Assembly: GCF_040833995.1 (NCBI RefSeq)
Contig: NZ_CP162137.1
Coordinates: 760,001 to 824,000 of the forward strand
DNA length: 64,000 bases
DNA from: Leptospira sp. WS58.C1
GTDB taxonomy: Bacteria; Spirochaetota; Leptospiria; Leptospirales; Leptospiraceae
Reading direction: 5' to 3'
The position numbers were made by a program, and so were the translations under genes. The notes beneath the pieces are model-generated. The model saw nothing but the letters and a program-made list of their open reading frames with translations, had not been told where the DNA came from and did no database searches. How positions within the stretch are numbered: position 1 is the first letter of the stretch; every line of letters starts with the position of its first letter. This document shows positions 25,276 to 34,266 of the stretch, one piece after another.

Positions 25276-26472
25276 ATGAATATCCTATCACATTCTACCA
25301 CAAACTTTTATAAGGAGCTTCCGGAGATTTCCCAATTTTCGGAAGTTACCGACAGTAAACATTATAGAAAGGTCCCCGAAGATTGGATCGTGATCGTTAC
25401 GGATATCGTAAAATCCACGGAAGCGATCTTAGAAGGCAGATACAAGGATGTGAATATGGCAGGGGGACTGACCTTGATGGGGATCACGAATCTTCTCAAG
25501 GACATGGAGTTTCCGTTCTTTTTCGGCGGGGACGGTGTGACCATCTTGCTTCCCGGTTCTAGATTAAGGGAGATCCAGGACATTCTTGCTGATACGAGAG
25601 AATTCGTAAGAGATTATTTTAAGATGGATCTTCGTATCGGGTTTGTGCCTGTTTCCGATATTTACGAAGCGGGTTATAGTCTGACTATGGCCAAACTTAG
25701 GATCTCTAAACATTATACACAGGCTGTTTTAGGGGGAACAGGTGTGGCTTACGCTGAGATTAAGATCAAAGAACCGGACTCCCAGTATTTAACAGATAAT
25801 TCTTATATTCCGAATATTCGCGCTGATTTTTCAGGATTTACGTGTAGATGGAAAGATATCCAAAGTCCAAAAGGGGAAATGGTCGCTCTTATCGTTAAGA
25901 TCGATTCGACTTCCGATTCGGAAGCTGCAAAAACTCTCTCCGGTTTACTTTCCTTGATCGATTCTTTGTACGGTTCCGAGAGGGAATATCATCCCTTGAG
26001 AGAAGAAAATCTGATCATAGAACATTCTTCTTCGGTTTTGAATAAGGAAGCTATCGCTTCTTCCAAAGGAAACAGTATATTAAAAAAATTGTATCTCTGG
26101 AAAATTAAATTCGAAACGTACGGTGCGGAACTTGCGATACGTTGGAATCTCCCTTTAAAAGCGTTTCACTATAAACTCAATAAGTTGAAAAATTATCAGA
26201 TTATCTCTTCCGATTTTAGGAAATTCGACGGAACGTTCAAAATGGTATTTGCTACGGATACCGCGGATAGAAAAAAATTAGAGTCAAGTTTAGCGGAGGC
26301 GGAGAAGGCGGGAAAATTACATTTTGGGATCCATATCTCGGATAGAGCCTTGATGACCTGTCTATTACACGCGGGAACGGAAAGAGAAGTCCATTTTATC
26401 GATGGGGCAGGCGGAGGTTACGCCTTGGCTGCCACAGTCCTTAAGAAAAAATTGCAAGCAGTCGGCGTATAG
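25276..26472 (+). CDS. DUF3095 family protein with cyclase-like fold
   Basis: 398 residues. The N-terminal third has class III cyclase-like features: VTDIVKSTEAI (about 41-51), in which a metal-binding aspartate would sit, and FGGDGVTILLPG (about 83-94). The whole fits DUF3095, whose members are described as adenylate-cyclase-like, with most reactions untested. Residues from about 250 are a helical, Lys-rich stretch, and the end has a conserved-looking HFIDGAGGGYALAA. It is divergent from the proline dehydrogenase gene across a short control region and convergent with the metal-efflux pump, six bases apart. Confidence 0.8.
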   Translation: MNILSHSTTNFYKELPEISQFSEVTDSKHYRKVPEDWIVIVTDIVKSTEAILEGRYKDVNMAGGLTLMGITNLLKDMEFPFFFGGDGVTILLPGSRLREIQDILADTREFVRDYFKMDLRIGFVPVSDIYEAGYSLTMAKLRISKHYTQAVLGGTGVAYAEIKIKEPDSQYLTDNSYIPNIRADFSGFTCRWKDIQSPKGEMVALIVKIDSTSDSEAAKTLSGLLSLIDSLYGSEREYHPLREENLIIEHSSSVLNKEAIASSKGNSILKKLYLWKIKFETYGAELAIRWNLPLKAFHYKLNKLKNYQIISSDFRKFDGTFKMVFATDTADRKKLESSLAEAEKAGKLHFGIHISDRALMTCLLHAGTEREVHFIDGAGGGYALAATVLKKKLQAVGV

Positions 26473-26478
26473 TCATTT

Positions 26479-29400
26479 TTAATCCTTTTCCAACCAATAG
26501 TAGAATGCGGGTAATAATACCAGGGTTAGGATCGTGGAAGAAAAAATCCCTCCTATCACAACTGTGGCCAGAGGTTTCTGGACTTCCGCCCCTAACCCTG
26601 TTCCGAACGCCATTGGAATAAAACCGAAAGAAGCGACTAACGCAGTCATGACTACCGGGCGTATCCGACTGACTGCACCTTCTAGTACCGCTTCTTTTAC
26701 TCCGAGTTTACTTTCTTCTCGGATCCGATCGATCGTGTATAATTTTACGAGTCCATTTAAGACTGCAATTCCGGAAAGAGCGATACACCCTACGAATGCG
26801 GATACGCTTAAGTCCATACCCCGTAGAAATAGGAACCAGATCCCTCCGGTCAAGGCAAAAGGAACGCAGAAAAACACCAGCAGTGCCTGCTTGATCGATC
26901 TGAGCCCCAAGTAAAGAACGGTGAAGATCATGAATAATGTGGCAGGAATGATTACCGATAATTTTTCTTTTGCATGGGAAAGATTTTCTATCTGCCCTCC
27001 CCAGAAAATGGAATATCCATTAGGGATCTGTAATTTTGAGACCTGAGTGACCGCTTCCTTATAAAATCCTTCCAAGTCCCTACCTCTTAAGTTTACGGAA
27101 ACAGCCACGAATCTTCTGGATCTATTCCTGGAAATGGTCATGACCTTCTCTTTTTTTTGGATGGAAGCCAATAGTCGGATCGGCACAGTTCCTCCGTCTT
27201 CCGTTCCGACGGTGATATCTCCTATTTCAGATTCTCTGTTCCGAAATTCTTCCGAGAGCCGGATCTTAATGGGGAATCTGACTTCTTCCTCGTAAAATCC
27301 GCCTAACTCGAATCCGCTCATGGAACTTTCCAACACTGAGTTAAATAAAGGTAAGGAGATATTATAATATTTTAGTTTTGTGCTATCCGGGATTACATCG
27401 ATTACGTTCGATTTTCTTAATGCCATGATCGGATCTAACTCGACTTCCACCGCACCGGGGATCTTTTCTAGGGTATTTTTCAATTCTTCTTGGAGTCTGA
27501 GTAAAACGTTCAGATCCTTTCCTAAGATCCTAACACTTATATCAGCTCTGCTTCCTTCCAATAATTCGTTAAATCTGGCTTCTAACGGTTGGCTTAACGT
27601 CAGTTCCGATTCCGGGAATTTTTCTTTTACCGATGCTTCGATCTTATCCAAAAATTTTTCCCAAGTTCTTTTTTCTAAAAGATCCGGTAGTATATCCTTT
27701 TTTAGAATGATGAATGTATCCGCATTAAATGGTCCCATCGGATCGTTCGCGACCGAACTAGTTCCGATCCTAGAAAATACACTTTCGACTTCCGGCATTT
27801 TCCCTAGGAAAAGTTCTAGTTCTTTTTGCTCTCGTAAACTTTCTTCCAATCCCGTGTTCCCATTTCTGACTATGACCAACATCAGATCACCTTCCGTTAA
27901 TTTAGGAAGGAATACTGTTCCCATTCTGAAATACATCAGAAGTGTCGCAGCGAAAAAAATTAGGGAATATAGAATGATCTTACGAGGTTGGTCTAAGATC
28001 TTCGGTAATTTTTCCGCATACCAATTTACTATCTTGCTGTCTTTTTTCCGACTATGCGTTCCTAAATTTTTGGGCGATAGGAAGAAGTATAATAGAGGAG
28101 GAAGAAGGAAAACTGCTAAGAATAAACTAAAACCTAAAGCGAGAAGGACTGTCTCCGCCATAGGCCGGAACATTCTTCCGGGGATCCCATCCAAGGTTAG
28201 GATCGGGACATAGACCAACATGATCACCAAGATCCCGAAAGATACGGGCTTTAGTACTTCCAAAGAAGAATCTAAGATCATCTTTCTCTTTTCTTCTTTG
28301 TTTGAGAATTTTCCGGTCTCAAATTTGGAGAGAACATTCTCCGTAATTACTATGGACGCATCCACCAAAAGTCCAAAATCGATCGCTCCCAGGCTCATTA
28401 GGTTGGCAGAGATCCCGAAAAATCTCATACAAACGGAAGCGAGTAACATAGAACCCGGAATGATGAATGCTACGATCAAGGACGCTCTCAAGTTGAATAA
28501 TATTAGAAAAAGTGTAAGTATTACTAAGATCGCACCTTCTCCCAGGTTTTTTAGGACCGTTTTGATGGTGGACTGGATTAAGAAGGATCTTTCCAATAGG
28601 ATCCTCACTTTCACATTTTCCGGCAGGCTGAGATTTGAGACTGCCTTATGGAGATCTTCGTTTACTTTATAACTGTTTTCTCCTTTTAGCATTAAGGCTG
28701 TACCGAGTACGATCTCTTTTCCGTTGGAACTTGCCCCTCCCAATCTCGGTGTGCCGTGTTCGTTTACATCAGCTATATCCGAGACTCTTACGGATCCGCC
28801 TGTCAGAGTCCTTCTGACTGAAATGGCGGAAATTTCATTTAGATTTTTTTTAAGACCGTAAGCTCTTACGATGGAGATCTTTCCTGAGTTCTCTATAAAT
28901 CCACCGCCGAAACTTTCTCCAATGGTGGCAATGTCTCGTATGATCTGATCGATAGAAAGTCCCCAACGTTTCATACGGTTCGGATCTAGATCTATATGGA
29001 TCTCTTTTTCGTAACCACCGTTGGAATCCACTTCCACGATCCCGGGAACCATCGCTTTGATCTGGGGGCGAACCACGTAATCCTGGACCGTCCTTAAAAA
29101 TAAAAGTTTTTTCTCTTCGGGAAGTCTGTCTAGTTCGGAGTTCGGAACCGCTTCTACCGAGTAAAAAAATATTTCTCCAAGCCCTGTAGTATTCGGAACG
29201 ATTGTGGGGGTTACACCGGGAGGAAGTTTTTCCTTAGCGCTGGATATCCTTTCCGCTACCATTGCTCTTGCTTGATAAATATCCGTAGTTTCCTTAAAGA
29301 TCAGAGATATATTAGATAAACCGAATTTAGATACGGACCGAACGTCGATCAGATTCGGTAGCCCTAAAAGTTCCGTTTCTAGGGGAAAAGTGATCACCTT

Positions 29401-29586
29401 CTCCACTTGTTCCGGATCCAAGGAGCCGGTATCCGTAGTGACGATCACTTGCACATTTGTGATATCCGGCACTGCGTCTATCGGCACTTCGTTTAATGTA
29501 TAGAAGGAGAATATTAATAAAAACGAAACCAGTCCTACTGATAAGAATGGGTTATTTAGGCTGGTATTCAAAAGTCTGGCTAGCAT
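26479..29586 (-). CDS. czcA: CzcA/CusA-type heavy-metal RND efflux pump
   Basis: 1035 residues, the standard size. It starts with one helix followed by the porter-domain opening [15 protein letters not shown], and has the heavy-metal RND signature [15 protein letters not shown] in the fourth helix region (about 400-415). Two sets of transmembrane helices flank the two large periplasmic loops (about 35-340 and 560-880). It would export divalent or monovalent metal ions across the inner membrane using the proton gradient. It overlaps the TolC-like gene by 35 bases. No membrane-fusion (CzcB) gene lies in this operon, so that partner must be encoded elsewhere. Confidence 0.93.
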   Translation of the reverse strand: MLARLLNTSLNNPFLSVGLVSFLLIFSFYTLNEVPIDAVPDITNVQVIVTTDTGSLDPEQVEKVITFPLETELLGLPNLIDVRSVSKFGLSNISLIFKETTDIYQARAMVAERISSAKEKLPPGVTPTIVPNTTGLGEIFFYSVEAVPNSELDRLPEEKKLLFLRTVQDYVVRPQIKAMVPGIVEVDSNGGYEKEIHIDLDPNRMKRWGLSIDQIIRDIATIGESFGGGFIENSGKISIVRAYGLKKNLNEISAISVRRTLTGGSVRVSDIADVNEHGTPRLGGASSNGKEIVLGTALMLKGENSYKVNEDLHKAVSNLSLPENVKVRILLERSFLIQSTIKTVLKNLGEGAILVILTLFLILFNLRASLIVAFIIPGSMLLASVCMRFFGISANLMSLGAIDFGLLVDASIVITENVLSKFETGKFSNKEEKRKMILDSSLEVLKPVSFGILVIMLVYVPILTLDGIPGRMFRPMAETVLLALGFSLFLAVFLLPPLLYFFLSPKNLGTHSRKKDSKIVNWYAEKLPKILDQPRKIILYSLIFFAATLLMYFRMGTVFLPKLTEGDLMLVIVRNGNTGLEESLREQKELELFLGKMPEVESVFSRIGTSSVANDPMGPFNADTFIILKKDILPDLLEKRTWEKFLDKIEASVKEKFPESELTLSQPLEARFNELLEGSRADISVRILGKDLNVLLRLQEELKNTLEKIPGAVEVELDPIMALRKSNVIDVIPDSTKLKYYNISLPLFNSVLESSMSGFELGGFYEEEVRFPIKIRLSEEFRNRESEIGDITVGTEDGGTVPIRLLASIQKKEKVMTISRNRSRRFVAVSVNLRGRDLEGFYKEAVTQVSKLQIPNGYSIFWGGQIENLSHAKEKLSVIIPATLFMIFTVLYLGLRSIKQALLVFFCVPFALTGGIWFLFLRGMDLSVSAFVGCIALSGIAVLNGLVKLYTIDRIREESKLGVKEAVLEGAVSRIRPVVMTALVASFGFIPMAFGTGLGAEVQKPLATVVIGGIFSSTILTLVLLPAFYYWLEKD

Positions 29587-30841
29587 TGCCCATTACTCCT
29601 AAAATGTCTTTTTCGTTCGTGATATAAAGCAGGTTGAGAAGGCTTTCTAAATGGGAAATTTGAGCGTCCAGAACCGCATGATGTGTTTCGTGTAACTGGT
29701 TTTCTAGTTCCAAGTAGCTGATAAGTTGAATTCTTCCTCTTTTGAACTCCATATCCGCGAAGTTCAGATCACGGTCGATACGATCCAATTGGGCCAGATC
29801 ATAAAGTCTCAAGTTGATCTTGGATTGTTCATAGTCCAAAAACGATTGATTAAAGGAAGTTTGTATTAAGTTTTCCTGATATATTAGTCGATCCTGCTTT
29901 GACCTCATGTTGGTCTCGGCAGATGCCACTTTATTTTGAAATTGGTCCCAAACAGGGATCCTGAATTTCAATCCGAAATCGTAAAATCGGTTGGCAACAC
30001 CGGATTTATCCTCTCCGATCTGGCTGGTTATGGAATAATCCGGATATTTTTCCAAGTTTGCTAATCTGAGTTCCGTTCTGGCCTTATCCAATTCTCCTCT
30101 TGCGGCAAGAATAGACGGATTTTGAGAAACCGCCTTCTTTTCCAGTTCCTTTCGATCGAATTTTACTCCGGATCGAAAATATGGGATTTTCAGGTTCGGT
30201 ACGGATTCTTGTCTTAAATACAAGTTTAAGGATTCGTAATCTTTTGCGGCTCCCAATTCAAGATCGTTAAAATGTTTCCGCAGAGCTAGGATTTTGGTTT
30301 CTATGATGAATAGGTCCGTTTTTGCCTGAGGAGTGAAGAAGGGCCTCGCTTTGATATAACTTTCTATCAAGGAAAGTCTCTTAAGTCTTTCTTTTACGTG
30401 ATTTTTCTTATCCGCTGCCACTAAGTAACGATAGGCGAATTTGATCGAGCTGAGTCGGATGGAATTATAGGCTTCTATTTGTTGGATCTCTTTGATCTTG
30501 GAATCATTATCCACCAAAAGTTGTTTGAGCTCTTTCCTCCCTGGAAAATAAATAGGCTGCTCGATTTGTACGGCATATTCCGCACCGGATTCGTCTGCTG
30601 CCTTTCTCTGACCGTAGTCGAGATACACGGAAGGGTTTTGTGTCCTACCTTCCTGTTTCCTTTTATAAAAAAGGCTTTCTAAATCGGAATGGATCGCGGT
30701 GAGCAAAGGAGAATTTTTCTCCGCGATTGTCATAATAGAATTTAAGTCTAATTCTTTTCCGGGATCATTCTCCGATGCCTGAACTGGGAGGAATAATATC
30801 CAAAAAATAGATAAAAATACGGGTATATAAGAAAAGCGCAC
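29552..30841 (-). CDS. TolC/CzcC-type outer membrane efflux protein
   Basis: 429 residues from a GTG at 30839-30841, preceded by GAGG. The signal peptide ends near PVQASEN. Two long coiled-coil helix pairs (about 33-225 and 230-420) with the [15 protein letters not shown] and [18 protein letters not shown] openings mark the TolC repeat. It forms the outer-membrane channel for the CzcA pump encoded just downstream. Its ribosome site lies in the right arm of a long hairpin (30848-30881), so translation may be controlled by folding. It overlaps czcA by 35 bases. Confidence 0.88.
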   Translation of the reverse strand: MRFSYIPVFLSIFWILFLPVQASENDPGKELDLNSIMTIAEKNSPLLTAIHSDLESLFYKRKQEGRTQNPSVYLDYGQRKAADESGAEYAVQIEQPIYFPGRKELKQLLVDNDSKIKEIQQIEAYNSIRLSSIKFAYRYLVAADKKNHVKERLKRLSLIESYIKARPFFTPQAKTDLFIIETKILALRKHFNDLELGAAKDYESLNLYLRQESVPNLKIPYFRSGVKFDRKELEKKAVSQNPSILAARGELDKARTELRLANLEKYPDYSITSQIGEDKSGVANRFYDFGLKFRIPVWDQFQNKVASAETNMRSKQDRLIYQENLIQTSFNQSFLDYEQSKINLRLYDLAQLDRIDRDLNFADMEFKRGRIQLISYLELENQLHETHHAVLDAQISHLESLLNLLYITNEKDILGVMGNASQTFEYQPK

Positions 30842-30847
30842 GATAAC

Positions 30848-30881
30848 CTCACATTATAAAAACAAAATATTATAATGTGAG
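30848..30881 (-). promoter_or_regulatory. Perfect 12-bp inverted repeat covering the tolC-like ribosome site
   Basis: CTCACATTATAA (30848-30859) and TTATAATGTGAG (30870-30881) are perfect complements around a ten-base A/T loop. On the minus strand the hairpin starts three bases after the stop of the small Cys-rich gene, and its far arm contains the GTGAG of the TolC-like ribosome site. It could be an RNA switch or attenuator; as DNA it also resembles a metal-regulator operator (ATTATAAT half-sites). Confidence 0.55.
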
Positions 30882-30883
30882 AT

Positions 30884-31243
30884 CTAGATTAAAATTCTGA
30901 CGTAAGAGAGATGGGTAAGTGTTTCCGAGTTGGAAAGTTTTTCGAATTTGATTTGAAAGGGGAAGAACGACCAAATACGCACCAGAGCCCCTAAACTCAT
31001 TCTGAAATGTTCGAAAACTTGGACAGGAAAGGATAGAATGGAGCGGGAGTCCTCTATTTCCTTTTTGATGGAAACAAGATCCCAATCACATACGGGACCA
31101 CTGTCCCGGTTTTGGTCCTGATGGCAAGGGGAGGAGTCGGAAGTACCGGCTTCGATCTCGCAAAAAGGGCCGCAATTGAACGCAGGCACGAGAATAGAAA
31201 GTAAGGCGCAAGCCACCAGGACTTTCAAGGATCTCGATTTCAT
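30884..31243 (-). CDS. Small secreted Cys/His-containing protein heading the metal-efflux operon
   Basis: 119 residues from the ATG at 31241-31243, which gives a normal signal peptide (KSRSLKVLVACALLSILVPA); an in-frame start at 31303 adds 20 residues that do not help. After the signal come C24 and C28 (NCGPFCEIE), then SSPCHQDQ and GPVCDWD, a cluster that could bind metal. The rest is plain, with one hydrophobic stretch. No known family was recognised. Its place directly before the TolC and CzcA genes suggests a periplasmic metal chaperone or sensor, but that is inference. Confidence 0.65.
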   Translation of the reverse strand: MKSRSLKVLVACALLSILVPAFNCGPFCEIEAGTSDSSPCHQDQNRDSGPVCDWDLVSIKKEIEDSRSILSFPVQVFEHFRMSLGALVRIWSFFPFQIKFEKLSNSETLTHLSYVRILI

Positions 31244-31294
31244 TCTTCCAGAGTAACAGTCGGCCCGAGAAAGTAAATTGAAAAAACCGTATAT

Positions 31295-31310
31295 AGGCCC
31301 CATCGGGCCT
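31295..31310 (-). terminator. Terminator after the TfoX-like gene
   Basis: AGGCCC-catc-GGGCCT forms a GC-rich six-pair hairpin 29 bases beyond the TfoX-like stop, with TTTTTT seven bases further on the minus strand. It separates that gene from the metal-efflux operon. Confidence 0.55.
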
Positions 31311-31338
31311 GTTTGATTTTTATCAGTATCTGTAGAAT

Positions 31339-31854
31339 TTAGCGGGAGCGGACCTTCTTCTTTTTTGCCGCAACTTTACGTTTAACTGAAGTCTTCTTAA
31401 CAAGACGTTTGACTGACTTTTTGCGAGCCGCTTTTTTCTTTGTAATCGATCTCTTGGAGGAGGAGACTTTCGATTTTGTCGCCTTCTTCTTTGGAATACT
31501 TTTCTTTTTGGGAATTGTTCTCTTTTTTAAAGAAGAAGCTTTATTTGCTTCCGCCAAAGATTTTCTGAACCAGAAAATCAGATCTTCGTCGTCTTCTAAA
31601 ACTTCTTCCGGAACCTCCCAATAGGAAACGCGGACCATTTTTCCGTCTTTACCCGTGTAAGTGAATGGGGTCATTCCCGAAGATTCGTACTCAGCTTGGT
31701 TGGATTCTCCCACTCTGAAATACAATCGATCCTTAATGACCATCGCAAAGATCTGTGATCCGGAATAGATCCCGAAACCTCCGAACATATTTTTATAAGA
31801 TAAGGGACCGCAGACTTTTAATCTATCTTGGACATGTGTAAGGAAAGAACTCAT
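31339..31854 (-). CDS. TfoX N-domain protein with histone-H1-like lysine tail
   Basis: 171 residues. Residues about 1-105 match the TfoX N-terminal domain (RLKVCGPLSYKNMFGGFGIY, then MVIKDRLYFRV and SYWEVPEEVLED). From about 107 the protein changes into a run of Lys, Ser, Thr and Arg with repeated KKK and PKKKS units, resembling histone H1 tails; it is probably disordered and able to bind DNA or RNA. TfoX domains are linked to competence regulation in some bacteria, but alone they have no proven function. The gene appears to stand alone, with a terminator after it. Confidence 0.85.
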   Translation of the reverse strand: MSSFLTHVQDRLKVCGPLSYKNMFGGFGIYSGSQIFAMVIKDRLYFRVGESNQAEYESSGMTPFTYTGKDGKMVRVSYWEVPEEVLEDDEDLIFWFRKSLAEANKASSLKKRTIPKKKSIPKKKATKSKVSSSKRSITKKKAARKKSVKRLVKKTSVKRKVAAKKKKVRSR

Positions 31855-31938
31855 AGGCAGGGGATTGTCTCCCGGTACAATAAATTGACAAGAAAAAATC
31901 CAACTAAAGAAGCCTTGGGAATAAAAATCCGCTAATAT

Positions 31939-34203
31939 CTATAATACTGCTTTTAGCCTATCCGATACTTGTTTGTTCTTTTCTAATTTTCCGAACGAAA
32001 GGACTTGGGTCGGACAATTCACCACACAAGCGGAACATCTGACACATTGAACACTGTCCATAGGTCTTCCTTTGTTAGCATAATTCATCACATCGATCCC
32101 TTGGTGGCAAACAGAAGTGCAAATATTGCAAGAGATACACCTTTTTTTCTCGGAGAAGATCCGGAACTTACTGAACCTAGCGTAGATATGCATGAGCGCT
32201 GAAAGTGGACAGAACATTCTGCACCAGATCCGTCCGGAAAACATAAAATATGCACCGACGCCTACAACTCCTCCTAGGCCTAGGTCCACAATTAAATCGT
32301 AATATACTTTTACAGAATCCGCTCCGAATTCCAAAGGCCGGAAAAATTGTCCTGAACTTCCGATAAGTTTGGCGACTGTGAGAATAGCCGCTATGAATAA
32401 TATCCATTGGCCTGAATGTTCTAGTTTGTAAGCCAATTTTCCATGAGGCATTTTGTTCCTGTACTCGTCGCCTAAGGTTTCCGCCAAACCGCCGCAGGAA
32501 CAGATCCATCCGCAATAGGCACCTTTTCCGAATTTATAAACTAAATATGGAATAAGCCCGAAACTCATTAGGAATCCGTAAACTAACCAGAAGGTGGTGA
32601 TCCCTCCGTCGTATAACACTCCCATATTCAAAGGCCAAGCTAGGATAAATCCGTAGGCCTTCCAATAGGCGCCATCCGGGAAAACCTGCGTCAGCAAAAA
32701 TCCATTAGAAGGTCCTAATAAAGATTTCTCTCCTAAAAAAGGAAGAATGATCTCGGGTAATAGGAAAAGAGGGAAAACCTGGATCAATATTAAAGTAATC
32801 GTTTGTAATTTTATATATTGTGTGGGCCTAACCCAGATCCTTCTAATCCCGAAAAATAAAATCGTCGCGGAATATAGAACGGTATAATGGAAACTAGGAT
32901 ATTTTCCGAATAAATAAAGTCCTATATATTTGGCGCTTAGATACACGAAAGAAAAATAAAGTGCAGCGGAGAGTAAATAAAGATTTTTGAATGTTCTCCA
33001 TTTCCAACCAAAGAATACGTCTTTAGAGAATAGAAATCGAACGGAAGACACCGCAAAGACTGTCCCGGAACCTAAGGCCACCCAGGAATACCAGTATGAG
33101 GCATAAAAGGAGGCTTTGCCGAAATATAAAAATAATGCAAAGGAGAATAAGGAAACAAATCCGAGAATTTCCTTAGAGTTGAATGAGTTTCGGATCTTGA
33201 TCCCTATTTTTTTTAAAAATGGGATGGGGGGTTCCGAACCGATGAGAACCAAAGAAGAATCTATTTTTTCGGTTCTTGTTTTAGACCCTTGTTTTAGCCG
33301 AACTTGTTTGGATCCGAATTTTTCTAGGACTGAATTGGGTAAAAATCGGATCTGATTCTCTTGGACCGCTTTTTTGAATTTGAGCTTATTTTCTTCTTTT
33401 GGTCTGGAAATTTCGGACTCTCTATAAGATAAAGTGATGGAGGATGAAACGTCCACTAAAGATAACGCGGCTTCTATTGCGCTGTCTCCTCCGCCGACCA
33501 CTAAAACGTTTTCTCCTTGAAAGTCTTGCGGATCGATCAGTCTATGAAAAACGTTTTCTTGTTCTTCTCCGGGAATTCCTAAGCGCCTACTGTCTCCTGA
33601 TTTTCCGATTGCAAGTAAAACATAGGACGTATGAAATTTTTTCCCAGACTCAGTTAGTATCGTAAATCCCGAGTCTTTAGTAGGACGGATCGTATCCACC
33701 TTCTCTCCGTTTAAGATGGGGAGTTTATGTTTTTTTAATACTGATTCCAGGTCTTTTAAAAGACCCTCTTTGGTCGTGTTTTTGATCTGGATCGGAGACT
33801 CCACTTCCAGTTCGAAAGGTTCCGCAAAGATAGGTTTTCCTTTTGGATAACTTGTGATTGTATGAAAGGGTTGGTTTGCTTCTAAGATCAGAAAGTCCAG
33901 ACCATTCTTCTTGGCTTCTATCCCTGCGGCGATCCCAGAAGGACCTGCTCCTACGATCAAAACATCCAAGTGCCCTTTGATTTTCTTTCTGGGTTTTTGG
34001 AGGATATTACGGATCGCAGAAACCCCGCTTTGTACGGAATATTTTAAAAGTGGAATACCTGTCAGATCACCGGAGATATAGATGCCGGGTATAGAACTCT
34101 CGAATTCGGAATTCGTTTCCGGATATTTTTCGGCGTCTCCTGTAGGAGCGTTATTATTCAACCAATCGATATATTTAGGGATAAAGGATAATAGGCCTTT
34201 CAT
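31939..34203 (-). CDS. Flavin oxidoreductase fused to a NapH/CcoG-type membrane ferredoxin
   Basis: 754 residues in three parts. Residues 35-65 (GIYISGDLTGIPLLKYSVQS) look like the C-terminal FAD motif of thioredoxin reductases, placed unusually at the front. Residues 78-330 are a YpdA/TrxB-like reductase with GAGPSG (85-90) and GGGDSA (237-242) but no CxxC active site. From about 345 come some eight membrane helices with CGWICSCGG and CRMFCP, as in NapH/NosR/CcoG, then two 4Fe-4S motifs, CISCNICTSVC and CVRCSACVVNCP. It would move electrons from NAD(P)H through flavin to iron-sulfur centres at the membrane. The acceptor is unknown. It stands alone and is divergent from a membrane protein gene. 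Confidence 0.85.
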   Translation of the reverse strand: MKGLLSFIPKYIDWLNNNAPTGDAEKYPETNSEFESSIPGIYISGDLTGIPLLKYSVQSGVSAIRNILQKPRKKIKGHLDVLIVGAGPSGIAAGIEAKKNGLDFLILEANQPFHTITSYPKGKPIFAEPFELEVESPIQIKNTTKEGLLKDLESVLKKHKLPILNGEKVDTIRPTKDSGFTILTESGKKFHTSYVLLAIGKSGDSRRLGIPGEEQENVFHRLIDPQDFQGENVLVVGGGDSAIEAALSLVDVSSSITLSYRESEISRPKEENKLKFKKAVQENQIRFLPNSVLEKFGSKQVRLKQGSKTRTEKIDSSLVLIGSEPPIPFLKKIGIKIRNSFNSKEILGFVSLFSFALFLYFGKASFYASYWYSWVALGSGTVFAVSSVRFLFSKDVFFGWKWRTFKNLYLLSAALYFSFVYLSAKYIGLYLFGKYPSFHYTVLYSATILFFGIRRIWVRPTQYIKLQTITLILIQVFPLFLLPEIILPFLGEKSLLGPSNGFLLTQVFPDGAYWKAYGFILAWPLNMGVLYDGGITTFWLVYGFLMSFGLIPYLVYKFGKGAYCGWICSCGGLAETLGDEYRNKMPHGKLAYKLEHSGQWILFIAAILTVAKLIGSSGQFFRPLEFGADSVKVYYDLIVDLGLGGVVGVGAYFMFSGRIWCRMFCPLSALMHIYARFSKFRIFSEKKRCISCNICTSVCHQGIDVMNYANKGRPMDSVQCVRCSACVVNCPTQVLSFGKLEKNKQVSDRLKAVL

Positions 34204-34266
34204 AACTTTGACAGATGTTTAGAAATCGGCTTGCCTCTTAGGATCTAAAAAGAAAACTCCTGCTAG

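Noticed and set aside
27380..28672. Open frames of 277 and 150 residues on the plus strand inside the metal pump gene
   Set aside because: They are antisense to a well-conserved gene, have no family features, and arise from its codon pattern.
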